Source: Brachycybe producta (Eukaryota; Arthropoda; Diplopoda; Playtdesmida; Andrognathidae). Taken from it: a stretch of DNA of 64,000 nucleotides. Made by a program: the position numbers and the translations under genes. The DNA lies in the NCBI GenBank assembly GCA_036925085.1, contig JAUPFP010000018.1, forward strand, positions 2,367,385 to 2,431,384, given 5' to 3'. Numbering within the stretch: position 1 is the stretch's first letter; the number at the start of each line of letters is the position of its first letter. Of this stretch, positions 55,366 through 64,000 are shown piece after piece. The notes below the pieces were generated by a model, which saw only the letters and a list, made by a program, of their open reading frames with translations, was not told where the DNA came from and ran no database searches.

Positions 55366-57519
55366 GAGGGATGTGCTCAGAATAGCCATCTGGATAACTC
55401 CTATGCCATAAAAGCTAGAGAGGAAAGCTGCGTAAAAGCCCAAGGAAGGATCACGTTAAATCCGGGCCAGGCTTTGAACCTCAAAGTAGCTGCAGGGCGA
55501 ATCATTGAGGAAAACGAAGTACTCATGATTGAAACGAACGATAGTCTCTTTAATAGAAAAGGCATCGTTGTGGCCAGCAGTGTGCTACAAGGGAATGGAA
55601 CATCACAACTGGAAGTCCAACTCCTAAATACCACACTGGAGTCCGTGGGCATTGGAGACCGCGAGACTATTGGACACTTCGAACTTCTAGAAGAACTAGA
55701 AGAAGAGCAAGCCTACAAAGTTTCCGAGGAGGAAAACTTTAGAGACATCGGAGAAGCACCCGTTGATTTTGAAAAAGAAATTCAACTTGGTCCTGAACTG
55801 ACAGATGATCAAAGAGAAGAGTTGACGATCCTACTGAAGGAGTTCCAACCGATCTTCGCCTTTTCATCTAAGGACCTGGGAGCTACGAATTTGACCAAAC
55901 ACAAGATCGAAACTGGAGATAATTTACCTGTTCGAGACACGTTACGAAGATGCGGGCCTGGGGAACGCATCGTAATTGATGAGACGCTAGAGGAGATGAA
56001 GAAATCTGGGGTTGTAAGGCCATCGAAATCGCCGTATGCATCGCCCATCGTCCTTGTAAAGAAGAAGGATGGCTCCTACCGTTTCTGTGTAGATTATCGG
56101 AAGTTGAACGCGATTACAAAGGCAGACACTTATCCATTACCGAGGATTGATGATGCATTAGACTCCATGAGAGGAGCATGCTACTTCGCAACGCTGGATA
56201 TGAAGAGTGGATACTGGCAGTTCGAGATGGAAGAAAGCGACATCGAGAAGACCGCATTTACATCTCATCGAGGGTTGTTCGAGTTCGTAAGAATGCCTTT
56301 CGGACTCCGGAACGCTCTTGCCACTATGCAACGTGCATTAGACATCCTACTCGCCGGGCACAAATGGGAAACGTGCCTTGTCTACCTTGACGACATCGTA
56401 GTGTTTGGAAGAACGTTCGAAGAATTTTTGGAAAGACTGAGAACTATCTTGGACCTGCTGAGGACAGCAAACCTAAAGTTGCATCCAGTGAAATGCTTCT
56501 TTGGATTCCAAGAAGTGAAGTATTTGGGACACCTGATCTCGCCTGATGGAATTCGGCCAGATCCAGATAAGGTTGTCGCCATAAAGAACTTCCCAGTTCC
56601 TGACAATGTAACCGCAATCAGAAGTTTTCTTGGATTGGCGGGTTATTATCGAAAGCATGTACCTGGATTTGCCAACATAGCGAAGCCAATGTCAGACCTT
56701 ACGGGTAAAGATATACCGTTCGAATGGTCAGTTGACTGCGAGAATGCATTCCGCACGCTAAAGAATATGTTGTCGAAATCTCCATTGGTTGCCGTATATG
56801 ATCCGAAGGCTGCAATATTTATGCATACTGATGCCTGTGGATACGGAATTGGAGCGATGCTTTACCAGAAGTCGGAGGATAAACGAAGAAAGGAGATCAT
56901 TGGAAGTGTCTCCAGAGTTCTAAGGGACGCGGAAAAGAACTACAGTACGACGGATAAGGAGTGCCTAGCAGTAATCTATGGAGTCACCAAGTTCCGGCCG
57001 TACCTGTTCCAGAAGCCCTTTACAATTGTGACGGATCACCATGCATTATGCTACATGAAGACTGCAGCACGTCTGGAAGGAAGACTTGGTCGCTGGCAGC
57101 TGCTAATGCAGGAGTACGACTACAAAATCATCTACAAGGAGGGGAAACTTCACATCGAAGCCGATTGCCTCTCGAGATATCCAGCAGGAGTGCCTGTTAA
57201 CTGGAAGGCCATCCCAGAAGCGGAAGACCTAGATGACAGTGTGATCTTTAATGTAACCTTACAATGGGATTGGAAGGTGGAGCAAAAATTGGACCCAGAG
57301 ATTTTGAAGATTCGTGAGGAGTTGCGTAACCAACCAGAGTCACCTCTTCATAAGTTGTTTTGCGATTACGACAACAAGTTGTTCGCTTGTGTGTTTCACG
57401 GAAGTTCCGTACCCACACTCGTGAATGTGGTTCCAAAACATCTCATCCCTGAAGTAATGAGATTATGCCATGACGAGCCGGATGCTGGTCATGAAGGACA
57501 AACTAAGACCTGGAATTGA
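55366..57519 (+). CDS. pol: E2 RT-RNase H region and start of integrase
   Basis: Same frame as the protease region, open to TGA at 57517-57519. RT motifs include VRPSKSPYASP, FCVDYRKLNA, the catalytic YLDD (near 56388) and FLGLAGYYR. RNase H begins at HTDACGYG (near 56827), with TDHHALCYM later. The His part of the integrase zinc finger (HDEPDAGH) is present just before the TGA. The TGA falls in the middle of the zinc finger, where an ordinary residue is expected, so it is probably a nonsense mutation. Confidence 0.85.
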   Translation, partial: EGCAQNSHLDNSYAIKAREESCVKAQGRITLNPGQALNLKVAAGRIIEENEVLMIETNDSLFNRKGIVVASSVLQGNGTSQLEVQLLNTTLESVGIGDRETIGHFELLEELEEEQAYKVSEEENFRDIGEAPVDFEKEIQLGPELTDDQREELTILLKEFQPIFAFSSKDLGATNLTKHKIETGDNLPVRDTLRRCGPGERIVIDETLEEMKKSGVVRPSKSPYASPIVLVKKKDGSYRFCVDYRKLNAITKADTYPLPRIDDALDSMRGACYFATLDMKSGYWQFEMEESDIEKTAFTSHRGLFEFVRMPFGLRNALATMQRALDILLAGHKWETCLVYLDDIVVFGRTFEEFLERLRTILDLLRTANLKLHPVKCFFGFQEVKYLGHLISPDGIRPDPDKVVAIKNFPVPDNVTAIRSFLGLAGYYRKHVPGFANIAKPMSDLTGKDIPFEWSVDCENAFRTLKNMLSKSPLVAVYDPKAAIFMHTDACGYGIGAMLYQKSEDKRRKEIIGSVSRVLRDAEKNYSTTDKECLAVIYGVTKFRPYLFQKPFTIVTDHHALCYMKTAARLEGRLGRWQLLMQEYDYKIIYKEGKLHIEADCLSRYPAGVPVNWKAIPEAEDLDDSVIFNVTLQWDWKVEQKLDPEILKIREELRNQPESPLHKLFCDYDNKLFACVFHGSSVPTLVNVVPKHLIPEVMRLCHDEPDAGHEGQTKTWN

Positions 57520-60500
57520 ACCAGGCAAAGATTTTATTGGAATAACATGAAGCACGACATATTCGAATATGTGCGATCATGTGAGATTTGTCAATTACAC
57601 AAGTTGGGTACGGAGAAACCTGAAGGGTTCCTTCAAGAAATGCCCATTGGAAAGCCTTGTGATTGCTGGGGAATGGATTTCATTGGACCATTAGTACCGT
57701 CGGTTGGAGGAAACAAGCACATCTTGTTGGCAGTCGATTACGCCACTCGATATTGCGTTGCTAAAGCAGTGAAAAGCACAACCGCACTAATCGTAATGAA
57801 CTTCCTAGCAAAAGATGTAAGGAGAATCTTCGGGATACCAGAGAAACTCATTTCGGATCGAGGGACGCCGTTTGTTGCGAAGAACACTCAAGAATTCTTG
57901 AAAATAAACAAGATAGAGCACGAAACAACAACTGCATACCATCCGCAAAGTAATGGTCTCGCCGAAAGGACGAATAAAAGCATTATTCAGACTATGAAAA
58001 AGTATCTGACTCCTGCGAAGAACCAGACTGATTGGGCAATGAAACTGGATGAAGTTTTGGAATCGTACAACTCATCTGTACATTCATCCACGAAGTTTAC
58101 GCCGTACAGACTCATGTTTGGGAGGGAGCCCAGAACTAAAGTAGACACCTTAGTTCCAGAACGACCAGTTATCGTGGATAACGAGGCAGGAAACCTCGTG
58201 GACGTTCGACAACAGGCGGAAGAACGCCAAGAAGAAGAACTAAGAACCGCCAGGGCGAACCTGAAAGCAGCACATGATCGTCGAAAGAAGTACTACGACC
58301 AAAGGCATAAGAAGCCTTACAAGTACCAAATCGGACAGAAAGTACTTGTACGAGACATGCGAATCAGGCCTGGACAGAACAAGAAGTTCTTAACGAAATG
58401 GAGACAGGGATATACGATTGTGTCGAAAGTATCGGACACCGTATACCGATTGAGTTACGAGAATCGAGCTGGAAGATTAGTGGAAGACTCTGTAAACGTT
58501 GCAAACCTGAGACCACTATATGAGACTTACCAAAAGGACGGACCCAATGTTCCAACGACTGGAGACACCCTGGAGTCCATGGGTAACTCATCGCCAGAAG
58601 ACTCCGAATCGGAACCTGCAAAAGAAAAAGAAATGACAGCGTTTGTCAAGAAAAAGAACTTACCTTCGCGTAAGAAGAGATGTTGTGGACACTGCAGATG
58701 CCAAAATGCTTGGATCGAATCTTCTGAGGATGAAGAAGAAATTGAGATAATTACGAAAGCAATCCGAAAGCATTCTGACCGTAACGTCGAAATTAGAAGA
58801 AAAATGGCAGCAGACGATAACCAGCAGCAATTCTCATACTTACCTGGCGAAGATGCGATGAAATTCACCAGAGAATATGGTAACAAGACGAATTTTACCA
58901 TGGAAACCATTGGATTTGTTGAAGAAATCAGCGAAATTCCTGAAGAAACGATGAAAATCGACGAAAAAGATGTAAATTCGCCGATGGAATTTCAAATGGA
59001 GGTGAAAAACGCGGAAGTTATCGATGAAACAACAAAAATAAACGATAATATCGATGCTAGTGACGCCACAGAGGAAGATGGCATCTCAAATGAGGAAGTA
59101 AACAGGGAGCGGTCAATGACGCTACCCAGCAGGAAAGGAACACGTGGGCGGAGGGATACATTCAGTGAATTGTCAACTAGCCTCGCACCACTATGGATCC
59201 GGGTCCTATTGTTTATCTTCTTCACGATTGACAGTTGTGCCCATGTGCTATACACATGTACCGGCACTATTTTTTGGTATCTTTACCATTTTGGAAGCTT
59301 TCTTCTCGATAACGGCCATTTTTTGGGTACTTATCGGTTTCTTCTAAAAAATTGTTTGGAATACTTCATCGAAACAACGGAAACGTTTATTTTATTGGTG
59401 AAAAATTTCGGAAGTTTTATTTCGGTTGTGCAAAACTTCAACGAAAAGAATAAGGGAAAATCTAAAGATGGATCGGAAGAGGTAAGAAGGAGCCAAGAAA
59501 AGCATGTGAATTTCGGGCTCCGAGATCCAAACACTTGTTCTTTGTCTTTTTCAAAAAGGAGTACGACTATGCAGTCGCCGTTAGCAAATCTCTACGAAGA
59601 AGTGACCACTACCAGACAGGGTTGGGGTCACGGTGTCCGTGGGCCCACCTTGCAGGGTCGTGCCCACAAAAGAGGACGATACTTCGATCAGCGAGAAGAG
59701 GCTAGACCGAGTTCCATCGTACCAATACCAGGCGGATCCAAACTAATCTTCGATGCTGCAGCGGTGGCATTAGAAAAAGAGATCGCCGATGGATTGTGGA
59801 CCTGCGAAGCCGCACCCAAAATGACAAAGCGCCAAGAGGCCAAACAGAAGGCCAAGATTTTGCCAGGAGTCATTGGGGCTGGGCAGCCTAATTTCTACCA
59901 AGCCATTAAACCCGGAGAGTTTGCTCCCGGAGGCGCAGAGCCAAGGGGCTGGGGCAAAGAAGGTAATCCAGATGACACCAGCGAGTGGACCCCTGCAGAT
60001 TGGGAGCGCCACAGTCGACGGAACCGACCTCCAGTACCGCACCGAAGCGTCAACGAAATCTGGAACGAAAAAGGCGAATACGTCCGCAAGAGTGCCGCCC
60101 TGAAACAGGCAGAAAAAGCCTACATGGAGCTGGTAGAGCCCGCAGCAGCAAAGGTGAAGGTAGCCGTGCCGTCACTAAAACGACCAGTACCACTCACCAG
60201 CCCACCTGCCGCAGAAGTCGCTCCCGTCAAGGTTTCGGAGCGAAAGAAGAACAAGCCGAGTAAGAGGCATCGAGATGCCAAGCGACGCCGTGAGGAAGGG
60301 CCTACGGAGTCCGCTGTGGCCCACCTCAATAAACGGCAAGTGTTGGAGCACCCCACTGATGGCCCCATAGTGACCATCCAAAGTCAAGTAGAAGCGGGCC
60401 ACCACAATGAAGATGAGGATGTGCTCTACATCGACGAAGAACACATGGATCTCGACGCTGAGGCCATGATGGTTGTTGAGGAAACCAAGACGTTTGCGGT

Positions 60501-61695
60501 CCTCAAAACCAACACTACAGAAGAACCAGAGATCGCCAAGAGCCCAAGGGCACGATATAATGCCCAGCTGAAACACTTAGTCGATCTGGCTGTAGGGTAC
60601 CATCGTATGGGACTGTCTCTAATCCACAATGTATACGAGACCAACGATGGCGAGAGAATCATATTGTACGACAGTCGCATCATGGAGCACAAAGAAACGA
60701 CCCCTCCGAAGGACATCGGCAACTCAGGTCTCCCAGAAGACCTGCTGATCCGCGGAGTTCGGCGCTGGAGGCAGCCAAGGCCTCTCGTCGAACAAAACCG
60801 GCCCAGCAGAGGCCTGAGGACCCTTTTGAGAACAGAGGTGAAAAGTTTCTTTCACAAGGCTCCGGGCGATAGTTTGACGCTCCGAGATGTCTGCCCCAGA
60901 GGCCGAGGCTTGACCTACAAGGACGACATCAGGATCCAGGAACCAACAAAAACCACCAGGGGCGGCGAAGAAGCTCCTGGGAGTCCTAGGGCTTCCAAGT
61001 CGTCTCCTATGTCGGGAGGAGTGATGACAGCGTCCAAACCCGAGATGTCGGCAATAGCCACGAAAAAGACCGGTGCGGTGCCGAAAAAGAAGTCGGTAAA
61101 GGAGCGTCTGGGGTTGCCATCCGGAGCCCCCACAGAGTCCTTGAGGGTCCCTGATGCCAAACCCACAACCAAGCCGCAGCGGTGTGTCCGAGAAGAAGAG
61201 GTTCTACTCAATAACCTCCTTGTACAGTGGCAGAGGCACAGAACTCAACGAAGGCAGCTCTACCTGGGATTATTCGACTACAACGAAGTATCGCCGCAGA
61301 ATAAGATCCCAGGAGAACCGGAGAAGTTTCTCATGGCCTTAGTCGTTCGCCACCACTTGTGCCTGCTCGTCGTTCGAGCCAAGGAATATGGAGCCACCTT
61401 GTTCTACTTCGAGGACGAAATCTCCATGGATCGGGAGTATGAGGGATTACAAGACTGGATAAAAAGATTCTTCAGCTGGAAGAGGAGTCTGAACCTCATT
61501 GGCCGTGCGGTACGGAAGCCAACTCTCCACGACGATCGACCATACGTGTTGTTTGACGATGCTACCAGCGATGCAGAAAACCGCCGGAATCGCCGCCATT
61601 ACAAGGGAACAGCGGGAGTCGTCAGCCAACTGGAAGCGGAACTGTTCGCCAGTGCCGAGAGTCCTGCCCATGGATGGGCCAAGGCAGAATATTAG
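57520..61695 (+). CDS. E2 integrase plus ~1000-residue 3' extension
   Basis: The frame is open from 57520 to TAA at 61693-61695; the first ATG is 57547. Integrase has CEIC, then DDE residues in GMDFIGP (near 57678), SDRGTPF (near 57856) and AERTNK (near 57966), followed by a GPY/F-like C-terminal domain to about 58530. The extension then has an acidic segment, an RGRR site (59143-59154), and a strongly hydrophobic stretch (about 59187-59440, two or three membrane-length segments). From about 59600 comes a visibly more GC-rich, Lys/Arg/Pro-rich part with a KKNKPSKRHRDAKRRR cluster. It ends in the domain shared with E1 (61183-61590). The extension is unusually long for a Ty3-like element; its function is unknown. 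Confidence 0.75.
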   Translation, partial: TRQRFYWNNMKHDIFEYVRSCEICQLHKLGTEKPEGFLQEMPIGKPCDCWGMDFIGPLVPSVGGNKHILLAVDYATRYCVAKAVKSTTALIVMNFLAKDVRRIFGIPEKLISDRGTPFVAKNTQEFLKINKIEHETTTAYHPQSNGLAERTNKSIIQTMKKYLTPAKNQTDWAMKLDEVLESYNSSVHSSTKFTPYRLMFGREPRTKVDTLVPERPVIVDNEAGNLVDVRQQAEERQEEELRTARANLKAAHDRRKKYYDQRHKKPYKYQIGQKVLVRDMRIRPGQNKKFLTKWRQGYTIVSKVSDTVYRLSYENRAGRLVEDSVNVANLRPLYETYQKDGPNVPTTGDTLESMGNSSPEDSESEPAKEKEMTAFVKKKNLPSRKKRCCGHCRCQNAWIESSEDEEEIEIITKAIRKHSDRNVEIRRKMAADDNQQQFSYLPGEDAMKFTREYGNKTNFTMETIGFVEEISEIPEETMKIDEKDVNSPMEFQMEVKNAEVIDETTKINDNIDASDATEEDGISNEEVNRERSMTLPSRKGTRGRRDTFSELSTSLAPLWIRVLLFIFFTIDSCAHVLYTCTGTIFWYLYHFGSFLLDNGHFLGTYRFLLKNCLEYFIETTETFILLVKNFGSFISVVQNFNEKNKGKSKDGSEEVRRSQEKHVNFGLRDPNTCSLSFSKRSTTMQSPLANLYEEVTTTRQGWGHGVRGPTLQGRAHKRGRYFDQREEARPSSIVPIPGGSKLIFDAAAVALEKEIADGLWTCEAAPKMTKRQEAKQKAKILPGVIGAGQPNFYQAIKPGEFAPGGAEPRGWGKEGNPDDTSEWTPADWERHSRRNRPPVPHRSVNEIWNEKGEYVRKSAALKQAEKAYMELVEPAAAKVKVAVPSLKRPVPLTSPPAAEVAPVKVSERKKNKPSKRHRDAKRRREEGPTESAVAHLNKRQVLEHPTDGPIVTIQSQVEAGHHNEDEDVLYIDEEHMDLDAEAMMVVEETKTFAVLKTNTTEEPEIAKSPRARYNAQLKHLVDLAVGYHRMGLSLIHNVYETNDGERIILYDSRIMEHKETTPPKDIGNSGLPEDLLIRGVRRWRQPRPLVEQNRPSRGLRTLLRTEVKSFFHKAPGDSLTLRDVCPRGRGLTYKDDIRIQEPTKTTRGGEEAPGSPRASKSSPMSGGVMTASKPEMSAIATKKTGAVPKKKSVKERLGLPSGAPTESLRVPDAKPTTKPQRCVREEEVLLNNLLVQWQRHRTQRRQLYLGLFDYNEVSPQNKIPGEPEKFLMALVVRHHLCLLVVRAKEYGATLFYFEDEISMDREYEGLQDWIKRFFSWKRSLNLIGRAVRKPTLHDDRPYVLFDDATSDAENRRNRRHYKGTAGVVSQLEAELFASAESPAHGWAKAEY
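61183..61590 (+). other. C-terminal domain of E2 shared with the E1 extra ORF
   Basis: Begins CVREEEVLLNN, then WQR, Y.GLFDYNE, a hydrophobic pair of strands (LMALVV..., CLLVVRA), LFYFEDE, a LQDWIKRFF helix, an IGRAVRKPT stretch and a FDDATSD end. E1 (6876-7275) has the same ordered landmarks: LLNN, WQR, Y.GHYD, hydrophobic strands, IYQFAE, LQQAFFN, IARMIVWRT and LWDAV. Identity is low but the spacing is kept over ~125 residues. No catalytic triad is evident. Confidence 0.6.
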
Positions 61696-62088
61696 GCCCG
61701 CATGGACTATTAGTATTTTAAGTATTGTGTTTATACTTTTTGTATTTTGTATTTTTAATGCACGTTCGCATTTATTTTTATAGACCGTTGTCTATTTATT
61801 TTTAGTAGTTTTAAGGCAGTTGCCTGCGTTTTTATAGAAGTTTTTATATTAGGGGATTGTCCCTTTTGTAATTTGATAGGCTTTCGCCTATTTGTCAATT
61901 TTTAGAATTGTTTCTGATTCCAAGCGGGAATTTTTAAAAATAGCGAGATGCTATCACGAGTTGTGATTTTTAAATTTTATTATCCAACGGGATTATAATT
62001 TTTATCGTATAGATTTTCATACCAACGGGTATTTTTAATAGTTAACTTTTTGAGAGTACAGGGACGTACTCTTAAACTGGTTGGGGGG
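61696..62088 (+). promoter_or_regulatory. E2 3' non-coding region: serial stem-loops, hairpin and polypurine tract
   Basis: Short perfect stem-loops follow each other: 61720-61738, 61757-61772, 61780-61795, 61814-61825, 61851-61864, 61876-61891, 61904-61915, 61917-61931, 61940-61954, 61953-61967, 61982-61993, 62019-62032 and 62053-62072. Stems are 4-7 bp and loops mostly 4-7 nt; the word between them is usually A/T-rich, often ATTTTT. Examples are ATAGGC-tttc-GCCTAT and ATACC-aacg-GGTAT; the loop AACG occurs twice. The last hairpin (AGAGTAC-agggac-GTACTCT) matches the E1 hairpin at 7800. GGTTGGGGGG (62079-62088) is the likely plus-strand primer before the LTR. Confidence 0.8.
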
Positions 62089-62921
62089 TGTAACGAATTC
62101 ACCGTTTGGAATTCGTCCGTTTTTGTAGACACCCTGTAGTCAAGTTTGTATCGATGAAAGGTTCTCACCTCATGCTTGGGGGTGGCCGGGAGGTCATTAC
62201 GACGATGACTCCCTGCCCTCCAAGATGAGAAGAATAGCCCAAAAGTACTACATCGATGGTTAATAGGATAGATCCTAGAAGAACCATCGATGCAGAACTT
62301 TTGGACGTGAGAATCTTTACAAATTGTTAATAGGAGGATGATCGTACATCCTTCTGTATTGTTATAATTTATACATCTTATAGATGTTTTCGTTTTCTTG
62401 ATAAGTGATAGTTCACTTCTAGGTCCGAGTGTGTCCAAGAGACTTGGACACACCTGGAGCCTTTGTTATCATAATCAGATGTTTGCATTGTATTTTGAGT
62501 ATAAATACAAGAGGTTGTAGATTGAGAGAAGAGTTGGATTTTATGCTTAAGACCTAGCAAGACCGATGCGATATCTCTCAATCTACAGGACTCTCTGTTT
62601 ATTGAATAAAAGAGCATTTTCAACATACGAATTCAATGTGTGGACTCAGTCATTTTATGGGAGTGGGACTTAGAATCATAGCCGCCACGTAGCCGATGTT
62701 TCCACCGGACAACGAAGTCTCCAGCAGCCGAGTGTAAGACGACATCTCTACAATATTCTCTACCACAGGTCTCCTGAGGTACCGACCCTTGTGTCCCTGG
62801 TGGTTAAGTGTGCAACACAGGAGCCAATAGACCGAAAGACTTAATCATCAACATCCATTCGACACTTCTCGATGGCTAGTAGAGATCTCTCTACTAACCC
62901 TACGGAAACGGGGATGTTACA
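62089..62921 (+). repeat. 3' LTR of E2 (833 bp)
   Basis: Starts TGTAACG and ends GTTACA, an inverted terminal hexamer. TATAAATA is at 62500-62507 and AATAAA at 62605-62610, giving plausible U3/R/U5 parts. Many hairpins lie inside: 62093-62116 (8-bp arms at the very start), 62188-62213, 62239-62304 (19 paired bases plus an inner 6-bp stem), 62335-62352, 62373-62387, 62403-62418, 62429-62453 (perfect 11-bp arms), 62516-62587 (14-bp arms) and 62878-62895. There is no second copy in the window. Confidence 0.8.
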
Positions 62922-64000
62922 ATTTACTTATCACAATAACTACTGGTTATACAACCAAAACAAATTTGAGATAGCCAAAGAATTATTAACATAAAATTCA
63001 CATTAATACTTTGTAATTCATACTTTTTTTTCAAACAGTATATAAGTTTACGAACAGTGGCTCTTTTTAGTAGGCTTCCTGGTATGTGAGTTTGATCTTA
63101 ATACATTCTGGCACATTTCTAATCATTGACGACAGAAAGAATGTCATCTACTTCATATAAAATTAATAGAAGAAAATAGAATCAATCGAATAATGTGTTT
63201 TAAATCACAGCACGAATGCCATAATGAGTGCTTCTTGTGGTTTTTGGTACAACTTAATGAGTATTTGTTCTAATTGTCAATTGTATTGTCTAAGAGAATA
63301 CTTCTTAGAATTAATGTACAGATAAAATTTTATAAATTTTTTTTTAATATATAATACTCGAATAGCCAGACACCCATAACGCAATGCTATTGTTTTATAA
63401 GATGAATAGTGCATTCAATAAAATAAAACTTAACAACAACAAAATAAATATTTTTGTATGAAAGCAATTAATTGTACAAGTTCCAAACTACCATAAACAG
63501 ACTTTCGATGTGTATATGATAGATAGACCTACTGAATTTACATATACAAACAAAAAACATGTATATTCAGTAGGCCTATCTTATCATACACATATCGTGA
63601 TACATGTATTGTCGTGTGAAACTAGCCTAATGTTTGCATTTAATAATTCGACTAATTAGTCATAATACATCTAGTTTACTAAAATTTTACATACACAGAT
63701 CTAATAGAACAAAGTGGTGACCGTGTTGAACAATTTGAACCATTTGTAACTACAGTAGGGCACTGCATATATGTTGGGTTAGAGATCAGACCCCTTTCCA
63801 GTGGCGTAGCTAGGCAACCACAAGACCCGCAACTGCGGGTGGCGCCGTAGGTTTGGGGGCGCAAAAAAAGAAATGAAAGTTATGTATTTTCAAAAATAAT
63901 TGAATAAATTAAGCGAGTGATTCCGAAACGCTCGCTTAATTTATTCAGTTAATTTAAAAAATAAATCGACTTTCATTTAATATTTACTTTTAAAAACTAC
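62922..64000. other. Intergenic DNA with two hairpins and a transposon end
   Basis: No gene is seen. 63506-63597 folds with arms ATGTGTATATGATAGATAGA... / ...TCTTATCATACACAT and an inner CCTACTGAAT/ATTCAGTAGG. TGAATAAATTAAGCGAG (63901-63917) and CTCGCTTAATTTATTCA (63931-63947) form a perfect hairpin. CAGTGGCGTAGCTAGG near 63800 is a transposon-end sequence like that at 16868. Confidence 0.6.

Larger units (their letters stand above)
53600..62921 (+). mobile_element. Ty3-like LTR retrotransposon E2, 5'-truncated
   Basis: Order: end of gag with a CCHC knuckle, frameshift signal, protease, RT, RNase H, integrase, a ~1000-residue extension in the same frame, a structured 3' non-coding region, a purine tract and a 3' LTR. 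The 5' LTR and most of gag are absent; homology starts between 53600 and 53630. Two in-frame stops (55363 and 57517) interrupt the otherwise open frame. It is diverged from E1 but is similar in protease, RT, integrase and the final domain. Confidence 0.88.

Noticed and set aside
61183-61590. Assignment of the shared domain to the Ulp1/C48 protease family
   Set aside because: Only a loose hydrophobic/acidic pattern agrees; the His-Asp-Cys triad and the Gln of the oxyanion hole cannot be identified in both copies.
1-64000. CRISPR arrays, tRNA or rRNA genes
   Set aside because: No regularly spaced short repeats of CRISPR type, no tRNA A/B-box cloverleaf and no rRNA-like stretch were seen; tRNA was judged by eye only.

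Overview
This 64-kb window looks like invertebrate nuclear DNA, most likely arthropod, though no species can be named. Three things point that way: AT-rich non-coding sequence; two intron-rich genes for secreted neprilysin-type (M13) metallopeptidases; and a repeat set with an R1-like LINE, Tc1/mariner-type transposase remains, Ty3-like elements, Helitron ends and many MITEs. I saw no tRNA, rRNA, CRISPR array or prokaryotic gene.

Layout. 1-8525 is the 3' part of Ty3-like element E1: a long leader, a pol ORF without a recognisable gag, an extra downstream ORF and a 3' LTR. 8526-16500 is AT-rich DNA with paired MITEs, a ~600-bp foldback and a possible promoter with two untranslated exons for the first gene. 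16511-26300 is NEP-like gene 1 (21 coding exons, 715 codons plus stop). 26400-42900 is a nested transposon graveyard: hAT in mariner, an R1-like LINE with ~189-bp 3' tandem repeats, a CR1-like LINE split by a solo LTR and by a hAT MITE, a second solo LTR, and three compact hairpins. 42933-51128 is NEP-like gene 2, also 21 coding exons and 715 codons, with 19 of 21 exon lengths identical to gene 1. 51129-53600 is mostly uninterpreted, with a weak LTR candidate. 53600-62921 is Ty3-like element E2, 5'-truncated in gag. 62922-64000 is repeat-bearing intergenic DNA.

How parts relate. The two NEP genes are a tandem duplication on one strand. Both predicted enzymes keep the signal peptide, both zinc-binding motifs and the catalytic residues, so both look functional; their introns are landing sites for shared repeat families. 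The two Ty3-like elements are diverged, but both carry a similar domain downstream of integrase and a similar small hairpin just before the polypurine tract. E2 also has a textbook -1 frameshift signal (slippery heptamer, short spacer, H-type pseudoknot) at the gag stop codon, and a dense series of short stem-loops between its last codon and its 3' LTR that continues into the LTR. These RNA-structure features and the shared extra domain are the observations I rate as most worth following.
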